DNA of 64,000 bases from Mesorhizobium japonicum MAFF 303099 (GTDB taxonomy: Bacteria > Pseudomonadota > Alphaproteobacteria > Rhizobiales > Rhizobiaceae), in contig NC_002678.2 of the NCBI RefSeq assembly GCF_000009625.1, positions 4,248,001-4,312,000 of the forward strand, given 5' to 3'. Below are positions 38,812 to 47,677 of the stretch, piece by piece. Positions within the stretch are counted from its first letter, which is position 1. Each line of letters opens with the position of its first letter. Below the pieces are notes generated by a model. It ran no database searches, was not told the DNA's origin, and saw only the letters and a program-made list of their open reading frames with translations. Made by a program: the position numbers and the translations under genes.

Positions 38812-39444
38812 ATGACGGACGGCAAACATTTGGACGCGCTCACCGCGGCCTACGCAGCCAAGCGCCCGGAAGAGGTGGCCGCCCTCTATGATCGCTGGTC
38901 GCGGACCTATGACGCCGACATGTCGGCCGCCGGTTATCGTCATCCGACGATCTGTCTGGCTCTGCTGACCCGCCATCTGCCGCGCGGCGCGGCGCCGTTG
39001 CTCGATGCCGGCGCGGGCACCGGGCTTATCGGCGAATGGCTCGATATATCAGGCTATCCTGAAGTCGAGGCGCTGGACATCTCGCAAGGCATGCTGGACC
39101 AGGCCGCCCGCAAGGGTGTCTATTCCGCGCTGCATTGCCTCGCGCTCGGCGGCGCGCTGCCTTTTGCCGACGATGCCTATGCCGGGATCGTCTCGGCCGG
39201 TGTCTTCACCTCAGGCCATGTCGGCGTCGAAGGGCTGAATGAGCTGATCCGCATCTGCCGGCCTGGCGGGGTCATCGTGCTGACGGTCAAGAACACACTG
39301 TGGGAGCAGGGTTTTGCCGCACGCATCGCCGAACTTGAAGCGCAAGGCGTCGTCACCCGTGCCGAGGAAACGCGCCCCTACGTCTCGATGCCGGGCGAGG
39401 CCGACACCGTGCCCAGCCGTGGTCTCGCCTTGCGGGTGAACTAG
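38812..39444 (+). CDS. Class I SAM-dependent methyltransferase
   Basis: Methyltransferase of 210 residues with motif I LLDAGAGTGLIGEWL, motif II/III at LDISQGMLDQA and post-motif GGVIVLTVKN. The arrangement resembles the small WBSCR27-like methyltransferases. The start at 38812 gives the family N-terminus, and an extension to 38665 overlaps the divergent kinase start. Its last 4 bp overlap the tail of the convergent dehydrogenase. Acceptor unknown. Confidence 0.9.
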   Translation: MTDGKHLDALTAAYAAKRPEEVAALYDRWSRTYDADMSAAGYRHPTICLALLTRHLPRGAAPLLDAGAGTGLIGEWLDISGYPEVEALDISQGMLDQAARKGVYSALHCLALGGALPFADDAYAGIVSAGVFTSGHVGVEGLNELIRICRPGGVIVLTVKNTLWEQGFAARIAELEAQGVVTRAEETRPYVSMPGEADTVPSRGLALRVN

Positions 39445-41894
39445 GCCCTTACCCTCTCCGCCGTAGGGTCGAACATCGGCTCGAGATGGATCCTGGCCGG
39501 CGTCCGCTCCATCGCGACCACCAGCTCGTAGTCGCCCGAGGTCAGGAAATCGTCGCTCACGCCCTCGGCGTTACGCACATAGCCGTAGCCGATGTTCTTG
39601 CCCAGCGTGTAGCCATAGCCGCCGCTGGTCAGATAGCCGACCGGCTCGCCATTGCGCAGGATGGTCTCACGGCCGAGCAGCACGATCTCCGGATTGTCGA
39701 CCGCGAAGCCGGCAAAGCGCTTCTTCAACGGCGCGCCGACAACTTTCTCCAGCGCGCGCCGTCCGACGAAATCGGTGTTCTTCCTGAGCTTGACCGCCCA
39801 GCCGAGCCCGGCTTCCTGCGGCGTGTCGTTGGGCGTGATGTCGGAACCCCAGGCGCGGTAGCCCTTTTCCAGCCGCAGCGATTCCAGCGCCCGGTAGCCG
39901 ACCGGGCGGATGCCGTGCGTCTTGCCAGCCGCCATCAGCGCGTCGAAGACTTCGCCTGTCGCCGCGATCGGCACATGCAGTTCCCAGCCAAGTTCGCCGA
40001 CATAGGTGACACGCAGCGCCCGAACTGTGTGGCCGGCAATGGCGATCTCGCGCACATGGCCGAACGGGAACGAAGCATTCGACACATCGGCATCGGTCAC
40101 CGCGGCGAGCACGTCGCGCGCCTTGGGACCCATCAGCGACAGCGTGCCGAAATCCTCGGTGACATCGGTCAACTCCGCATCGTGACCCTCGCCGATATGG
40201 TCGCAGATCCATGAGGCATCATGCGTGCGGAAGCCGGTGCCTGTGACGATGTAGAATTTCTCCTCGGCCAGCCGCGCCACGGTCAGGTCGGCCTCGATGC
40301 CACCGCGCGTGTTGAGAAGCTGCGTGTAGGTCAGCCTTCCGACCGGCTTGCTGACGTCGTTGGCGCAGATCCAGTCGAGCGCCTTGGCCGCGTCGGGTCC
40401 GCCCAATTCGTATTTGGCGAAGGACGACTGGTCGAAGATGCCGACCTTCTCGCGCACATGCCGGTGCTCGTCGCCGACCGCCGAAAACCAGTTCTGCCGG
40501 CCCATGGAATAGATGTCCTGCGGCTCGACGCCTTCCGGCGCGAACCAGTTCGGCCGCTCCCAGCCGAGCTTCGAGCCGAACACGGCGCGCTGCTGCTTCA
40601 GCCTGTCGTAAAGCGGCGAGACGATGCGCGGCCTGCCGCTGGCATATTCCTCATGCGGGAAGCCGATCGTGTAATGCTTGCCATAGGCCTCCAGCGTGCG
40701 CTCGCGCACCCATTGCCGGTCGCGGTGCAGGTTGGAAAAGCGCCTGATGTCGACCACCCACAGGTCGAGCGGCGCCTCGCCGTCCACCACCCATTGCGCC
40801 AGCACCCAGCCGGCGCCGCCGCCCGACGCGATGCCGAAGGCGTTGAAGCCGGCGCCGACGAACATGTTGACGCATTCGGGCGCCGTGCCGAGAATGAAAT
40901 TGCCGTCCGGCGTGAAGCTTTCCGGCCCGTTGATCATCTGCTTGACGCCCACGGTTTCCAGTGCCGGCACACGCGCGATCGCCTGCGTCATATGCTGCTC
41001 GAAATGGTCATAGTCGTCGTCGAACAGCCGGAATTCCCAATCGTTGGGCACGTCGCCCCCTGGGAGGTCGGTCGTCCACGCCTGCGGGTTCGGCTCATAG
41101 CCGCCCATCACCAGCCCGCCGACCTCTTCCTTGAAATAGGTGCGCCGGTCGGGGTCGCGCAGCGTCGGCGCGTCGGTCGCCAGGCCATCGACCTTCTCGG
41201 TGATGATGTATTGGTGCTTCACCGGCTGCAGCGGCACGTTGATGCCGGCCATGGCGCCGACCTGTCGCGCCCATTGTCCCCCGCAGTTCACCACCTTGTC
41301 GCAGGCGATGTCGCCCTGATCGGTCTTCACCGCCGTGATGCGGCCACCCTTCATCTCGAAGCCGGTGACGCGGACATTCTCGAACAGCTTCGCGCCATGC
41401 ATGCGCGCGCCCTTGGCCAGCGATTGGGTGATGTCGGAGGGGCTGGCCTGGCCGTCGGTCGGCAGCCAGGAAGCACCGACCAGATCGCCGGTTTCCATCA
41501 GCGGCCACATCGCCTTGACCTCGGCCGGGGACAAAAGATGCATGTCCATGCCGAAACTCTTCGCCGTGGTCGCCAGCCTTTTGTACTCTGTCCAGCGGTC
41601 GGCATTGGTCGCGAGCCGCAGGCAGCCGGTCATTTTCCAGCCGGTGGCAAGGCCGGTTTCGGCCTCCAGCCCCTTGTAGAGGTCGACCGAATATTTGAGC
41701 ACGCGGGTGATCGAGGCAGACGAGCGCAATTGCCCGACCAGGCCGGCGGCGTGCCAGGTCGAGCCCGAGGTCAGCTTGCCCTGCTCGAGCAGCACGACGT
41801 TTGCCTTGTGGTCGCGCGCCAGATGATAGGCCGTCGAGCAGCCGATGATGCCGCCGCCGATGACGACGATGGCGGCATGGCTAGGCAAGGTCAT
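39441..41894 (-). CDS. Dimethylglycine/sarcosine dehydrogenase-like FAD and GcvT fusion protein
   Basis: Flavoprotein of 817 residues predicted to demethylate a tertiary or secondary amine such as dimethylglycine and hand the one-carbon unit to tetrahydrofolate. The N-terminal DAO domain has VIGGGIIGCSTAYHLA. The motif GSTWHAAGL contains the His that carries covalent FAD in dimethylglycine dehydrogenase. The C-terminal half is the GcvT aminomethyltransferase fold (about 430-810, with YVGELGWELH and CGYR-like PVGYRALESLRLEKGYR). The start overlaps the stop of the kinase upstream (ATGA), so the two are coupled. The frame open to 42215 is not used. Confidence 0.93.
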   Translation of the reverse strand: MTLPSHAAIVVIGGGIIGCSTAYHLARDHKANVVLLEQGKLTSGSTWHAAGLVGQLRSSASITRVLKYSVDLYKGLEAETGLATGWKMTGCLRLATNADRWTEYKRLATTAKSFGMDMHLLSPAEVKAMWPLMETGDLVGASWLPTDGQASPSDITQSLAKGARMHGAKLFENVRVTGFEMKGGRITAVKTDQGDIACDKVVNCGGQWARQVGAMAGINVPLQPVKHQYIITEKVDGLATDAPTLRDPDRRTYFKEEVGGLVMGGYEPNPQAWTTDLPGGDVPNDWEFRLFDDDYDHFEQHMTQAIARVPALETVGVKQMINGPESFTPDGNFILGTAPECVNMFVGAGFNAFGIASGGGAGWVLAQWVVDGEAPLDLWVVDIRRFSNLHRDRQWVRERTLEAYGKHYTIGFPHEEYASGRPRIVSPLYDRLKQQRAVFGSKLGWERPNWFAPEGVEPQDIYSMGRQNWFSAVGDEHRHVREKVGIFDQSSFAKYELGGPDAAKALDWICANDVSKPVGRLTYTQLLNTRGGIEADLTVARLAEEKFYIVTGTGFRTHDASWICDHIGEGHDAELTDVTEDFGTLSLMGPKARDVLAAVTDADVSNASFPFGHVREIAIAGHTVRALRVTYVGELGWELHVPIAATGEVFDALMAAGKTHGIRPVGYRALESLRLEKGYRAWGSDITPNDTPQEAGLGWAVKLRKNTDFVGRRALEKVVGAPLKKRFAGFAVDNPEIVLLGRETILRNGEPVGYLTSGGYGYTLGKNIGYGYVRNAEGVSDDFLTSGDYELVVAMERTPARIHLEPMFDPTAERVRA

Positions 41895-42778
41895 GGTTTC
41901 AGGATCCCGTATTTTGTCCGGTAGTTTTCCAGCGCCGCGTCGAGCCGCACGAGGTTTTCCTCGGTGTAGGCGACGTAGTCGATGCCGGGCGCGTCGAGAT
42001 AGAGTTCCGACACCATGCTCCACATCGCCTCGCGCAACAGCGAGGCGCATTGCATGGCAGCGTGCGAGCGGCGGATCGCCGCGTCCGGCTCCTTCATGAA
42101 ATAGGCGGTCAGGAAGGCGAAGGATTCCTCGTCGCTCATCCCGGCGTTCGAGGCGACGCCGGCAAGGTCGAACATTGCCGTGTTGAAGCCGGCATATTCG
42201 AAATCGATCAGCCACAGCCTGTTGCCGTCGTCGAGAATGTTGGCTGGCAAAAGATCATTGTGGCCGAAGACGATCGGCAGCAATTTCTGCGCCCGCTCCA
42301 GCTCATCAGCCAGCGTTAGCAGACGCGGCAAGTCGCTGCGCTTGCGGCTGTTGCCTTCCTCGAGCGTGCGCGCATAGTCGCGGATGACGTGGAACACCCA
42401 GAACATGAAGCCGGCGCCGGAGACATGGTTCGGCATCTCGCGATGGAAGGATCGCAGCAGCGCCGCCACACGGCCGAGATTGGCGCGCACGTCTTCGGCG
42501 AGGAAGGTCCTGGCGCCGAGAAACTGCGTCACCAGGATGCCGGGCTCGGAATAGTGCACGGCCGGCGCGAAGCCGGCGGCATGGGCCGCCCGCGCGGTCA
42601 TCACCTCGCGCTCGCGGAAGACATGGTGGAAGGGGTAGTCCTGGCCGAAGCGCACGACATGTTTCCCGGCAGCGTCGCTGACCACATAATTGGCGTTGCT
42701 CAGGCCGCCGGGCAGGGGGGCGATCTCGATGGCGCCGATCCAGCACGGCAGGGCGCAGATGCGATCTTCGGCAATCAC
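41891..42778 (-). CDS. Second choline/aminoglycoside-kinase-fold phosphotransferase
   Basis: Kinase of 295 residues of the APH/choline-kinase fold, first gene of a coupled pair with the dehydrogenase. It has GGLSNANYVV near the start, the catalytic loop GHNDLLPANIL and the metal site LIDFEYAGFNTAMFDLAG. The best start is GTG at 42778, since the frame open to 43135 runs through a large intergenic palindrome. Its pairing with a methylated-amine oxidase suggests that the route involves a phosphorylated amino-alcohol, which is inference. Confidence 0.85.
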   Translation of the reverse strand: MIAEDRICALPCWIGAIEIAPLPGGLSNANYVVSDAAGKHVVRFGQDYPFHHVFREREVMTARAAHAAGFAPAVHYSEPGILVTQFLGARTFLAEDVRANLGRVAALLRSFHREMPNHVSGAGFMFWVFHVIRDYARTLEEGNSRKRSDLPRLLTLADELERAQKLLPIVFGHNDLLPANILDDGNRLWLIDFEYAGFNTAMFDLAGVASNAGMSDEESFAFLTAYFMKEPDAAIRRSHAAMQCASLLREAMWSMVSELYLDAPGIDYVAYTEENLVRLDAALENYRTKYGILKP

Positions 42779-42781
42779 GGG

Positions 42782-43204
42782 ATCATCCCTGGTTTGCTGG
42801 CCTGGTTTGCTGGGCTTCGACAAGGCGCCATGGACAGCGCGACGAGAGCGGGGAGAAACGCAAATAATCTCGTCGGTGCGGGACGCCAGGATCGGTATCC
42901 CGCACCGCACCGACGAGCCCCTTGGCCAGGATTTTGATCCCGGCATCCGCCCCCGCGGATCTGAAAATTCCTTGCGCCAGACGCGTTCAAGACCGCCTGG
43001 CCAGTGAGTTGCGGCTCTGCCATCGCCCTCCCGTTGCAGCTCCGAACCCCTGCTGATGCCCTGGATTTCACGCCAGGGTTGCCCGGTTGTCAATAAAAAG
43101 ATGTGACTTTTTTTGGGTGTTTTGCCCGAAAGCACGGGACGATATCTTTAAAAGTGCTTGAATTACCTTAAAACCGGTCAAAAGGCGAAGTCCGGGAAAC
43201 CCTA
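42782..43204. other. Divergent intergenic region with a large palindrome
   Basis: About 420 bases between the divergent kinase/dehydrogenase operon and the deoR gene. It contains CTCGTCGGTG (42869-42878) and CACCGACGAG (42908-42917), with an inner GTGCGGGA/TCCCGCAC pair (42876-42883 and 42898-42905), which together make a strong structure. The DeoR-proximal part is AT-rich with T- and A-runs (about 43090-43170) and probably holds the deoR promoter. No further gene seen. Confidence 0.6.
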
Positions 43205-43981
43205 ATGGTCCATTCCAAACGCCACGGCGAGATCCTGCGGCTGCTGCAGGAAGAAGGAACCGTCACCATCGCCAGCCTGGCCGATCGGCTGGGTGTTTCG
43301 CTGGAAACCGTGCGCCGCGACGTCAAGCCACTCAGCAGCGACGGCTCGGTCCTGAAGATGCATGGCGCCATCGGCCTGCCGTCCATGGTCGGCGAGGCGC
43401 CGTTCGAAAGGCGCATGCGCGAGAATGCCGATGCCAAGCGCATCATTGCCCGCATGGTCGCCGCCACCATCCGCGACGGGGAATCGGTCATGCTGGACAC
43501 CGGCACCACGACCTCGTTCCTGGCCCGGGAACTGCTCGGCCACCGGCGGCTGACGGTCGTTACCAATTCGTCCGATATCGCCCGCACGCTGGCCACCATC
43601 AACGGCAACAAGGTCTATATGGCCGGCGGCGAATTGCGCAGCGATTCAGGTGCCGCGTTCGGCACTTCGGCCATCGAGTTCGTCAGCCGCTTCTCGGTCA
43701 GCCATGCCATCATATCCACTGGCGCCGTCGATGCGGTGACGGGGGTCATGGACTATGATCTGGAAGAGGCCGAATTCGCCCGCATGGTGCTGTCGCGTGG
43801 CCAGCGCTCGCTCGTCATCACCGACCACACCAAGTTCGGCCGCCAGGGCCTGGTCCAGGTCTGCGGCTTCGACGGCTTTTCCGAACTCGCCACCGACCGT
43901 TCGCCGCCGCACGACATAGCCGCGGCGCTGGCGCAGGCCGGCGCGCGGCTCAGCATCGCCGGCGGCGAAGCCGGATTTTAG
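43205..43981 (+). CDS. DeoR/GlpR-family transcriptional regulator
   Basis: Regulator of 258 residues. An N-terminal DeoR winged helix (HGEILRLLQEEGTVTIASLADRLGVSLETVRRDVKPL) is followed by the ISOCOT-like sugar-phosphate sensor domain with LDTGTTTSFLA and ITDHTKFGRQGL. DeoR-family effectors are usually phosphorylated metabolites, which fits its divergent position beside a kinase gene. It is the likely controller of the kinase/dehydrogenase operon. Confidence 0.93.
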   Translation: MVHSKRHGEILRLLQEEGTVTIASLADRLGVSLETVRRDVKPLSSDGSVLKMHGAIGLPSMVGEAPFERRMRENADAKRIIARMVAATIRDGESVMLDTGTTTSFLARELLGHRRLTVVTNSSDIARTLATINGNKVYMAGGELRSDSGAAFGTSAIEFVSRFSVSHAIISTGAVDAVTGVMDYDLEEAEFARMVLSRGQRSLVITDHTKFGRQGLVQVCGFDGFSELATDRSPPHDIAAALAQAGARLSIAGGEAGF

Positions 43982-44013
43982 CCGAACATCAGCGATTGGT
44001 TGACCCACACCCG

Positions 44014-44059
44014 CCTGAAGCGCGAAGTGCCTGGACGGGTTCAGGCGACGCGCTTCAGG
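44014..44059. terminator. Candidate bidirectional terminator
   Basis: Perfect 11-bp arms CCTGAAGCGCG (44014-44024) and CGCGCTTCAGG (44049-44059) between the convergent deoR and sensor kinase genes. The right arm overlaps the kinase stop codon. There is no T-run, so it is a weak intrinsic terminator or an attenuating structure. Confidence 0.45.
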
Positions 44060-45416
44060 CCGGCAAGGCGCGAAAACTCATCCGGAAGCAGGCGCCGCTC
44101 GGCTTGCCGTCGAGGATATCGATGCGCCCGCCATGCAACTGCATGATTTCCTGCACCAGGTTGAGGCCGAGCCCGGCGCCGTGATCCTGCGGGCGCAGCC
44201 GGTAGAAGGGCTCGAAGATGCGTTCGCGCTCGTCTGGCGGTACGCCGTCGCCTTCGTCCCGCACCTCGATGACAGCGGAAGCGGTGACACTGACGGTGAT
44301 CTTGCCAGCCCTGCCGCCATGCTCGATGGCGTTCTGCACGATGTTGGTCACCGCGCGCTCGATCGCGGTGCGATCGCCGGTGGCGAAAACCGTTTCCCGT
44401 TCCGGCTCGAACGACATCTCGTATCCGGCCGAAAACGCCATCGGCGCGAGGTCGACGATGACGCCGCGCGCGATCGCCACGAGATCGACTTTCTCGAAAG
44501 GCGTGGTCTGCCGATCGAGGCGTTGCAGGTCGAGCAACTGGTCGGTCAGCGTCGAAAGCCGTGCGGCGTCCTGCAGCAGCCGTGCCCGTTCCGGTGTCGC
44601 CGGCAGCGAGGCCAGGCGTGTGTTGAGGATGGCGACCGGCGTTCGGAGCTCATGGGCGGCATCGGTAAGGAAGCGCTTGTGGCGCTCGTATCCCTTGTCG
44701 AGGCGCGCAAGGGCGGCGTTCACCGCCTTGACCAGCGGCGTGACTTCCTTTGGCACATCCTTCAGCGGCAGTTGCACGCCGCGCTGGTCGATGTCGATGC
44801 GTTCGGCTTCGGCGGCCGCATGGCCAAGACCCGACAGCGCGCCGCGCACCACCCACGGCGTCGCGAAGAGCGTGGCCAGCGCCATGAGGCCGGCGAGCGG
44901 CAATATGCCTTGCAGGAAGAATTGCGGCGCCTGTCCGAGCAGGCGCAGCAGCGAAAGCCCGCCCTTGGTGCCGGTGAAGATCTGGACGTTGCCCGCGGCC
45001 GTTTCGGTCCAGCGGATCTTTGCATCCGGCGGCGCGCTCTCGCCGATGGAATTGTCGATACGCGCGTCGCTGATCGTGTCCAGCAGTTCGGCGAAAGGCT
45101 GGAAGATGGCCGGAACCGTGCCTTCCTGCAGCCGCTGCCCCGGCTTGTCGCGGATAATGAACCAGAGGTCGGGGACTTCGGATCGCAGTTTCGTCAGATC
45201 CGAGGTCTCGCGCAGCACAAGCTTGCCGCCAGCGTCACGCGCCACCGCATCCGCCAGCACGTCCATCGTGCCGTCCTCATAGTCGTGCGGAATGAGGCCG
45301 GTGGCGAGCAACGCGCCGAGAATGCCGACGATGATCAGCGTCAGCATCGCGCATTGCAGTAAGGCGATGCGCAGCACCAGGCTCCATTTGAGCGAACGCG
45401 GGCGCTTGAGGCTCAT
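44055..45416 (-). CDS. Sensor histidine kinase
   Basis: Membrane kinase of 453 residues, partner of the response regulator 10 bp upstream. A transmembrane helix at about 16-40, a periplasmic sensor of about 120 residues, and a second helix near 165-190 are followed by a HAMP-like linker. HisKA has the phospho-acceptor His in DAAHELRTP. The ATPase domain carries NIVQNAIEHGG, RDEGDGVP and GAGLGLNLVQEI. The layout fits the TctE/QseC type. The stimulus is unknown. Confidence 0.94.
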   Translation of the reverse strand: MSLKRPRSLKWSLVLRIALLQCAMLTLIIVGILGALLATGLIPHDYEDGTMDVLADAVARDAGGKLVLRETSDLTKLRSEVPDLWFIIRDKPGQRLQEGTVPAIFQPFAELLDTISDARIDNSIGESAPPDAKIRWTETAAGNVQIFTGTKGGLSLLRLLGQAPQFFLQGILPLAGLMALATLFATPWVVRGALSGLGHAAAEAERIDIDQRGVQLPLKDVPKEVTPLVKAVNAALARLDKGYERHKRFLTDAAHELRTPVAILNTRLASLPATPERARLLQDAARLSTLTDQLLDLQRLDRQTTPFEKVDLVAIARGVIVDLAPMAFSAGYEMSFEPERETVFATGDRTAIERAVTNIVQNAIEHGGRAGKITVSVTASAVIEVRDEGDGVPPDERERIFEPFYRLRPQDHGAGLGLNLVQEIMQLHGGRIDILDGKPSGACFRMSFRALPA

Positions 45417-45426
45417 CGATTGAGGC

Positions 45427-46101
45427 TCACGTCGTTTCGCGCAGCAGATAGCCGACGCCGCGAATGCCGTTGATCGTCACGCCGGCATCGGCGTCGGCGA
45501 GCTTGCGGCGCAGGCGCGAGACATGGGTGTCGAGCGCGTTGGATTGGATCTCGTCGTCGAGGCCGAACACCGCTTCCATCAGCGCCTCGCGCTGCACCAT
45601 GCGGCCGGTGCGCCGCATCAGTGCTTCCAGCACCAGCAGTTCGCGGCGCGGCAGGCTGAGCGGCTCGCCGCCGATCGCCGCCTCGCGATGTCCGACATCG
45701 AGCACCAGATGGCCGGCGCGGATGAATTGCGACTGCAGCGGCGCCGGCCGCCTGAGCAATGCGCGCAAGCGGGCCAGCAATTCCTCGAAGGCGAACGGCT
45801 TTGCCAGATAGTCGTCCGCGCCCATGTCCAGCCCATCGACCTTGTCGGACGTGTCGCCCTTGGCCGTCAGCACCAGCACCGGCGTGGTGTTCGCCGCCGA
45901 GCGCAATCTCGGCACCAGCGACAGCCCGTCGCCGTCGGGCAACTGGCGGTCGAGCAGGATGGCGTCGTAGCTGTCGACGGCGACGAAGCCTTCCGCCTCA
46001 AGCAATGTGCCGGCGTGATCGACCACCATGTCGTGGCGCTTCAGCGCGGCACGCAGCGCCGAGACCATCTCGGGCTCGTCTTCGACCAGCAAGATACGCA
46101 T
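45427..46101 (-). CDS. OmpR-family response regulator
   Basis: Two-domain regulator of 224 residues. The receiver has the acidic pair in VEDEPEM, the phospho-acceptor Asp in AILLDRQLPDGDG and the switch Lys in DDYLAKPF. A C-terminal winged-helix DNA-binding domain follows (about 130-222, with ALDTHVSRLRRKL and IRGVGYLL). First gene of the two-component operon. Target genes are not evident from the window. Confidence 0.95.
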   Translation of the reverse strand: MRILLVEDEPEMVSALRAALKRHDMVVDHAGTLLEAEGFVAVDSYDAILLDRQLPDGDGLSLVPRLRSAANTTPVLVLTAKGDTSDKVDGLDMGADDYLAKPFAFEELLARLRALLRRPAPLQSQFIRAGHLVLDVGHREAAIGGEPLSLPRRELLVLEALMRRTGRMVQREALMEAVFGLDDEIQSNALDTHVSRLRRKLADADAGVTINGIRGVGYLLRETT

Positions 46102-46389
46102 TCATACTCCCCGGCAACGAGCACACCGCATCGGGCGCTACCGCGCCAACATTGCGCAGACATGGCAAAGCCGAATGGCCCGTGGCCGGCAAGTCCTTTC
46201 TTTGCATCCGCGCTATTGCGCAATGTCTATGCAATCCAGCCACGGCAAACAGCGCCGGCCGGCAGGAACCGCCCATGCCGGCGTCAAGGCGTCGGGCCCG
46301 ACGATGCAACAGGATCGGGTCCGACGCCGAAACGAAATCGAGCGGCCGCGCCAAATTTTGGCGTGCCGTTGTCCGGATCGAGGTTGGTT

Positions 46390-46989
46390 ATGCCTGCACA
46401 TGATGCCCTGTCTTTTCTCATGGCGTGGACCGTGGCGCCGTTCAGGATCGGCTCCGTCACGCCGTCCAGTTCCAGCCTGGCGGCGTTGATGACACGCGAC
46501 ATCGGTCCCGAGACAGGCCCTGTGCTGGAGCTCGGTCCTGGAACCGGCCCGTTCACACGGGCCCTGCTGTCGCGCGGGGTGCGGGAAGACGATCTGACTC
46601 TGATCGAGTCCGATCCGGATTTTGCAGCACTTCTCATGCGACGCTTTCCGGCCGCCCGGATTTTCGAAATGGATGCCGTCGGCCTGCGTCATCTGTCGCT
46701 CTTCCCTGGCCCGGTGGTTGGCGCCGCCGTCAGCGGGCTGCCCGTCCGCCTGATTTCACCGCGCAAGACGCTTGCCATTCTCGAAGGCGTTTTCGCGAAC
46801 CTTCGCCCGGGCGGGGCGCTCTATCAGTTCACACTCGGCCGGCGCTGCCCATTCGATCAATCGCTGCTCGACCGGCTCGATCTCGAAGTCACGCGGATCG
46901 GCCATACCTTTCGCAATTTCCCGCCGGCGACGGTCTACCGCGTCGCCAGGATCAAGACGCTCGGGACCTATGACTGGCGCTTCGCGTGA
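46390..46989 (+). CDS. PmtA-like phospholipid N-methyltransferase
   Basis: SAM-dependent methyltransferase of 199 residues in the group of rhizobial PmtA, which methylates phosphatidylethanolamine toward phosphatidylcholine. It starts with FLMAWTVAPFRIGSVTPSS, the N-terminus characteristic of this group, followed by the SAM motif VLELGPGTGPFTRALL and ESDPDFAALL. The family resemblance also covers rRNA adenine dimethylase-like proteins, so substrate assignment is moderate. It overlaps the DedA gene by 4 bp (GTGA), which links it to membrane lipid handling. Confidence 0.82.
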   Translation: MPAHDALSFLMAWTVAPFRIGSVTPSSSSLAALMTRDIGPETGPVLELGPGTGPFTRALLSRGVREDDLTLIESDPDFAALLMRRFPAARIFEMDAVGLRHLSLFPGPVVGAAVSGLPVRLISPRKTLAILEGVFANLRPGGALYQFTLGRRCPFDQSLLDRLDLEVTRIGHTFRNFPPATVYRVARIKTLGTYDWRFA

Positions 46990-47603
46990 CCGGTCCGTTG
47001 TCGGCCATTCTCGGCTTCGGCCTGTTCGGCGTCTTCTGCCTCGCCTTCACCGAGAAGATCCTGCCGATCCCGCCCTCGCATGTGCTGCTGCTGTTCCTCG
47101 GCATGACGGCGGCGCCGGACAGTTCGATGCTGGCGATCCTGCTGGCGGTGACGACACTTGCCTCCTTCGCCGGTTGCCTTGTCTGGTATGGGGTTGGCCG
47201 CCGGATCGGATTTAACCGTGCCGACCGGCTGATCGAACGGGTCGGCAGATATGTCTTCCTGCGCCCGGTAACCTACCGCAAGCTTGGCCAGGCCTATCGC
47301 CGCAATCATGTCCGGGTGTCGCTGCTGGCGCAGTTCATCCCGACGGTGCGCAACTATCTGCCGATCGCGGCCGGCGCGCTTGGTCTGCCGGCGCTGCCCT
47401 TCGCGATGGCGACGCTGCTGGGCGCCACAATCTGGAATGCAGGCTTCCTCCTGACCGGCTATCTTTTGCGCGGCAGCGGCCAGGATTCCTTCACGGTGGG
47501 CTTGCGCATCATCGTCATTGTCGTGGCGCTGGAGACGGCCTTCATGCTTGCATTGCGCTATGGGCCCGCATGGCGGCGGCGCATCAGGCTGGCGCTCGGC
47601 TGA
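46986..47603 (+). CDS. DedA/SNARE-associated family membrane protein
   Basis: Membrane protein of 205 residues with about five helices and the VTT/DedA core (EKILPIPPSHVLLLFLGM, ASFAGCLVWYGVGRRIG, and RFIP-like LLAQFIPTVRNYLPIAAGALG). DedA proteins scramble or flip membrane lipids such as undecaprenyl phosphate and phosphatidylethanolamine. GTG start overlaps the PmtA-like stop, so the two are translationally coupled. Confidence 0.92.
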   Translation: MTGPLSAILGFGLFGVFCLAFTEKILPIPPSHVLLLFLGMTAAPDSSMLAILLAVTTLASFAGCLVWYGVGRRIGFNRADRLIERVGRYVFLRPVTYRKLGQAYRRNHVRVSLLAQFIPTVRNYLPIAAGALGLPALPFAMATLLGATIWNAGFLLTGYLLRGSGQDSFTVGLRIIVIVVALETAFMLALRYGPAWRRRIRLALG

Positions 47604-47677
47604 GCACCAGTCTCCGGTCATGGGATAAGTTCCGCCGTCGGCTTTCCTTCGCCCGGCCGCCGGTGTTTAGTCCGGCC

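Noticed and set aside
40221..41924. 567-codon open frame on the + strand
   Set aside because: Antisense to the dimethylglycine-dehydrogenase-like gene.
42779..43135. N-terminal extension of the second kinase to 43135
   Set aside because: The extra 119 codons run through a large palindrome and match no kinase N-terminus.
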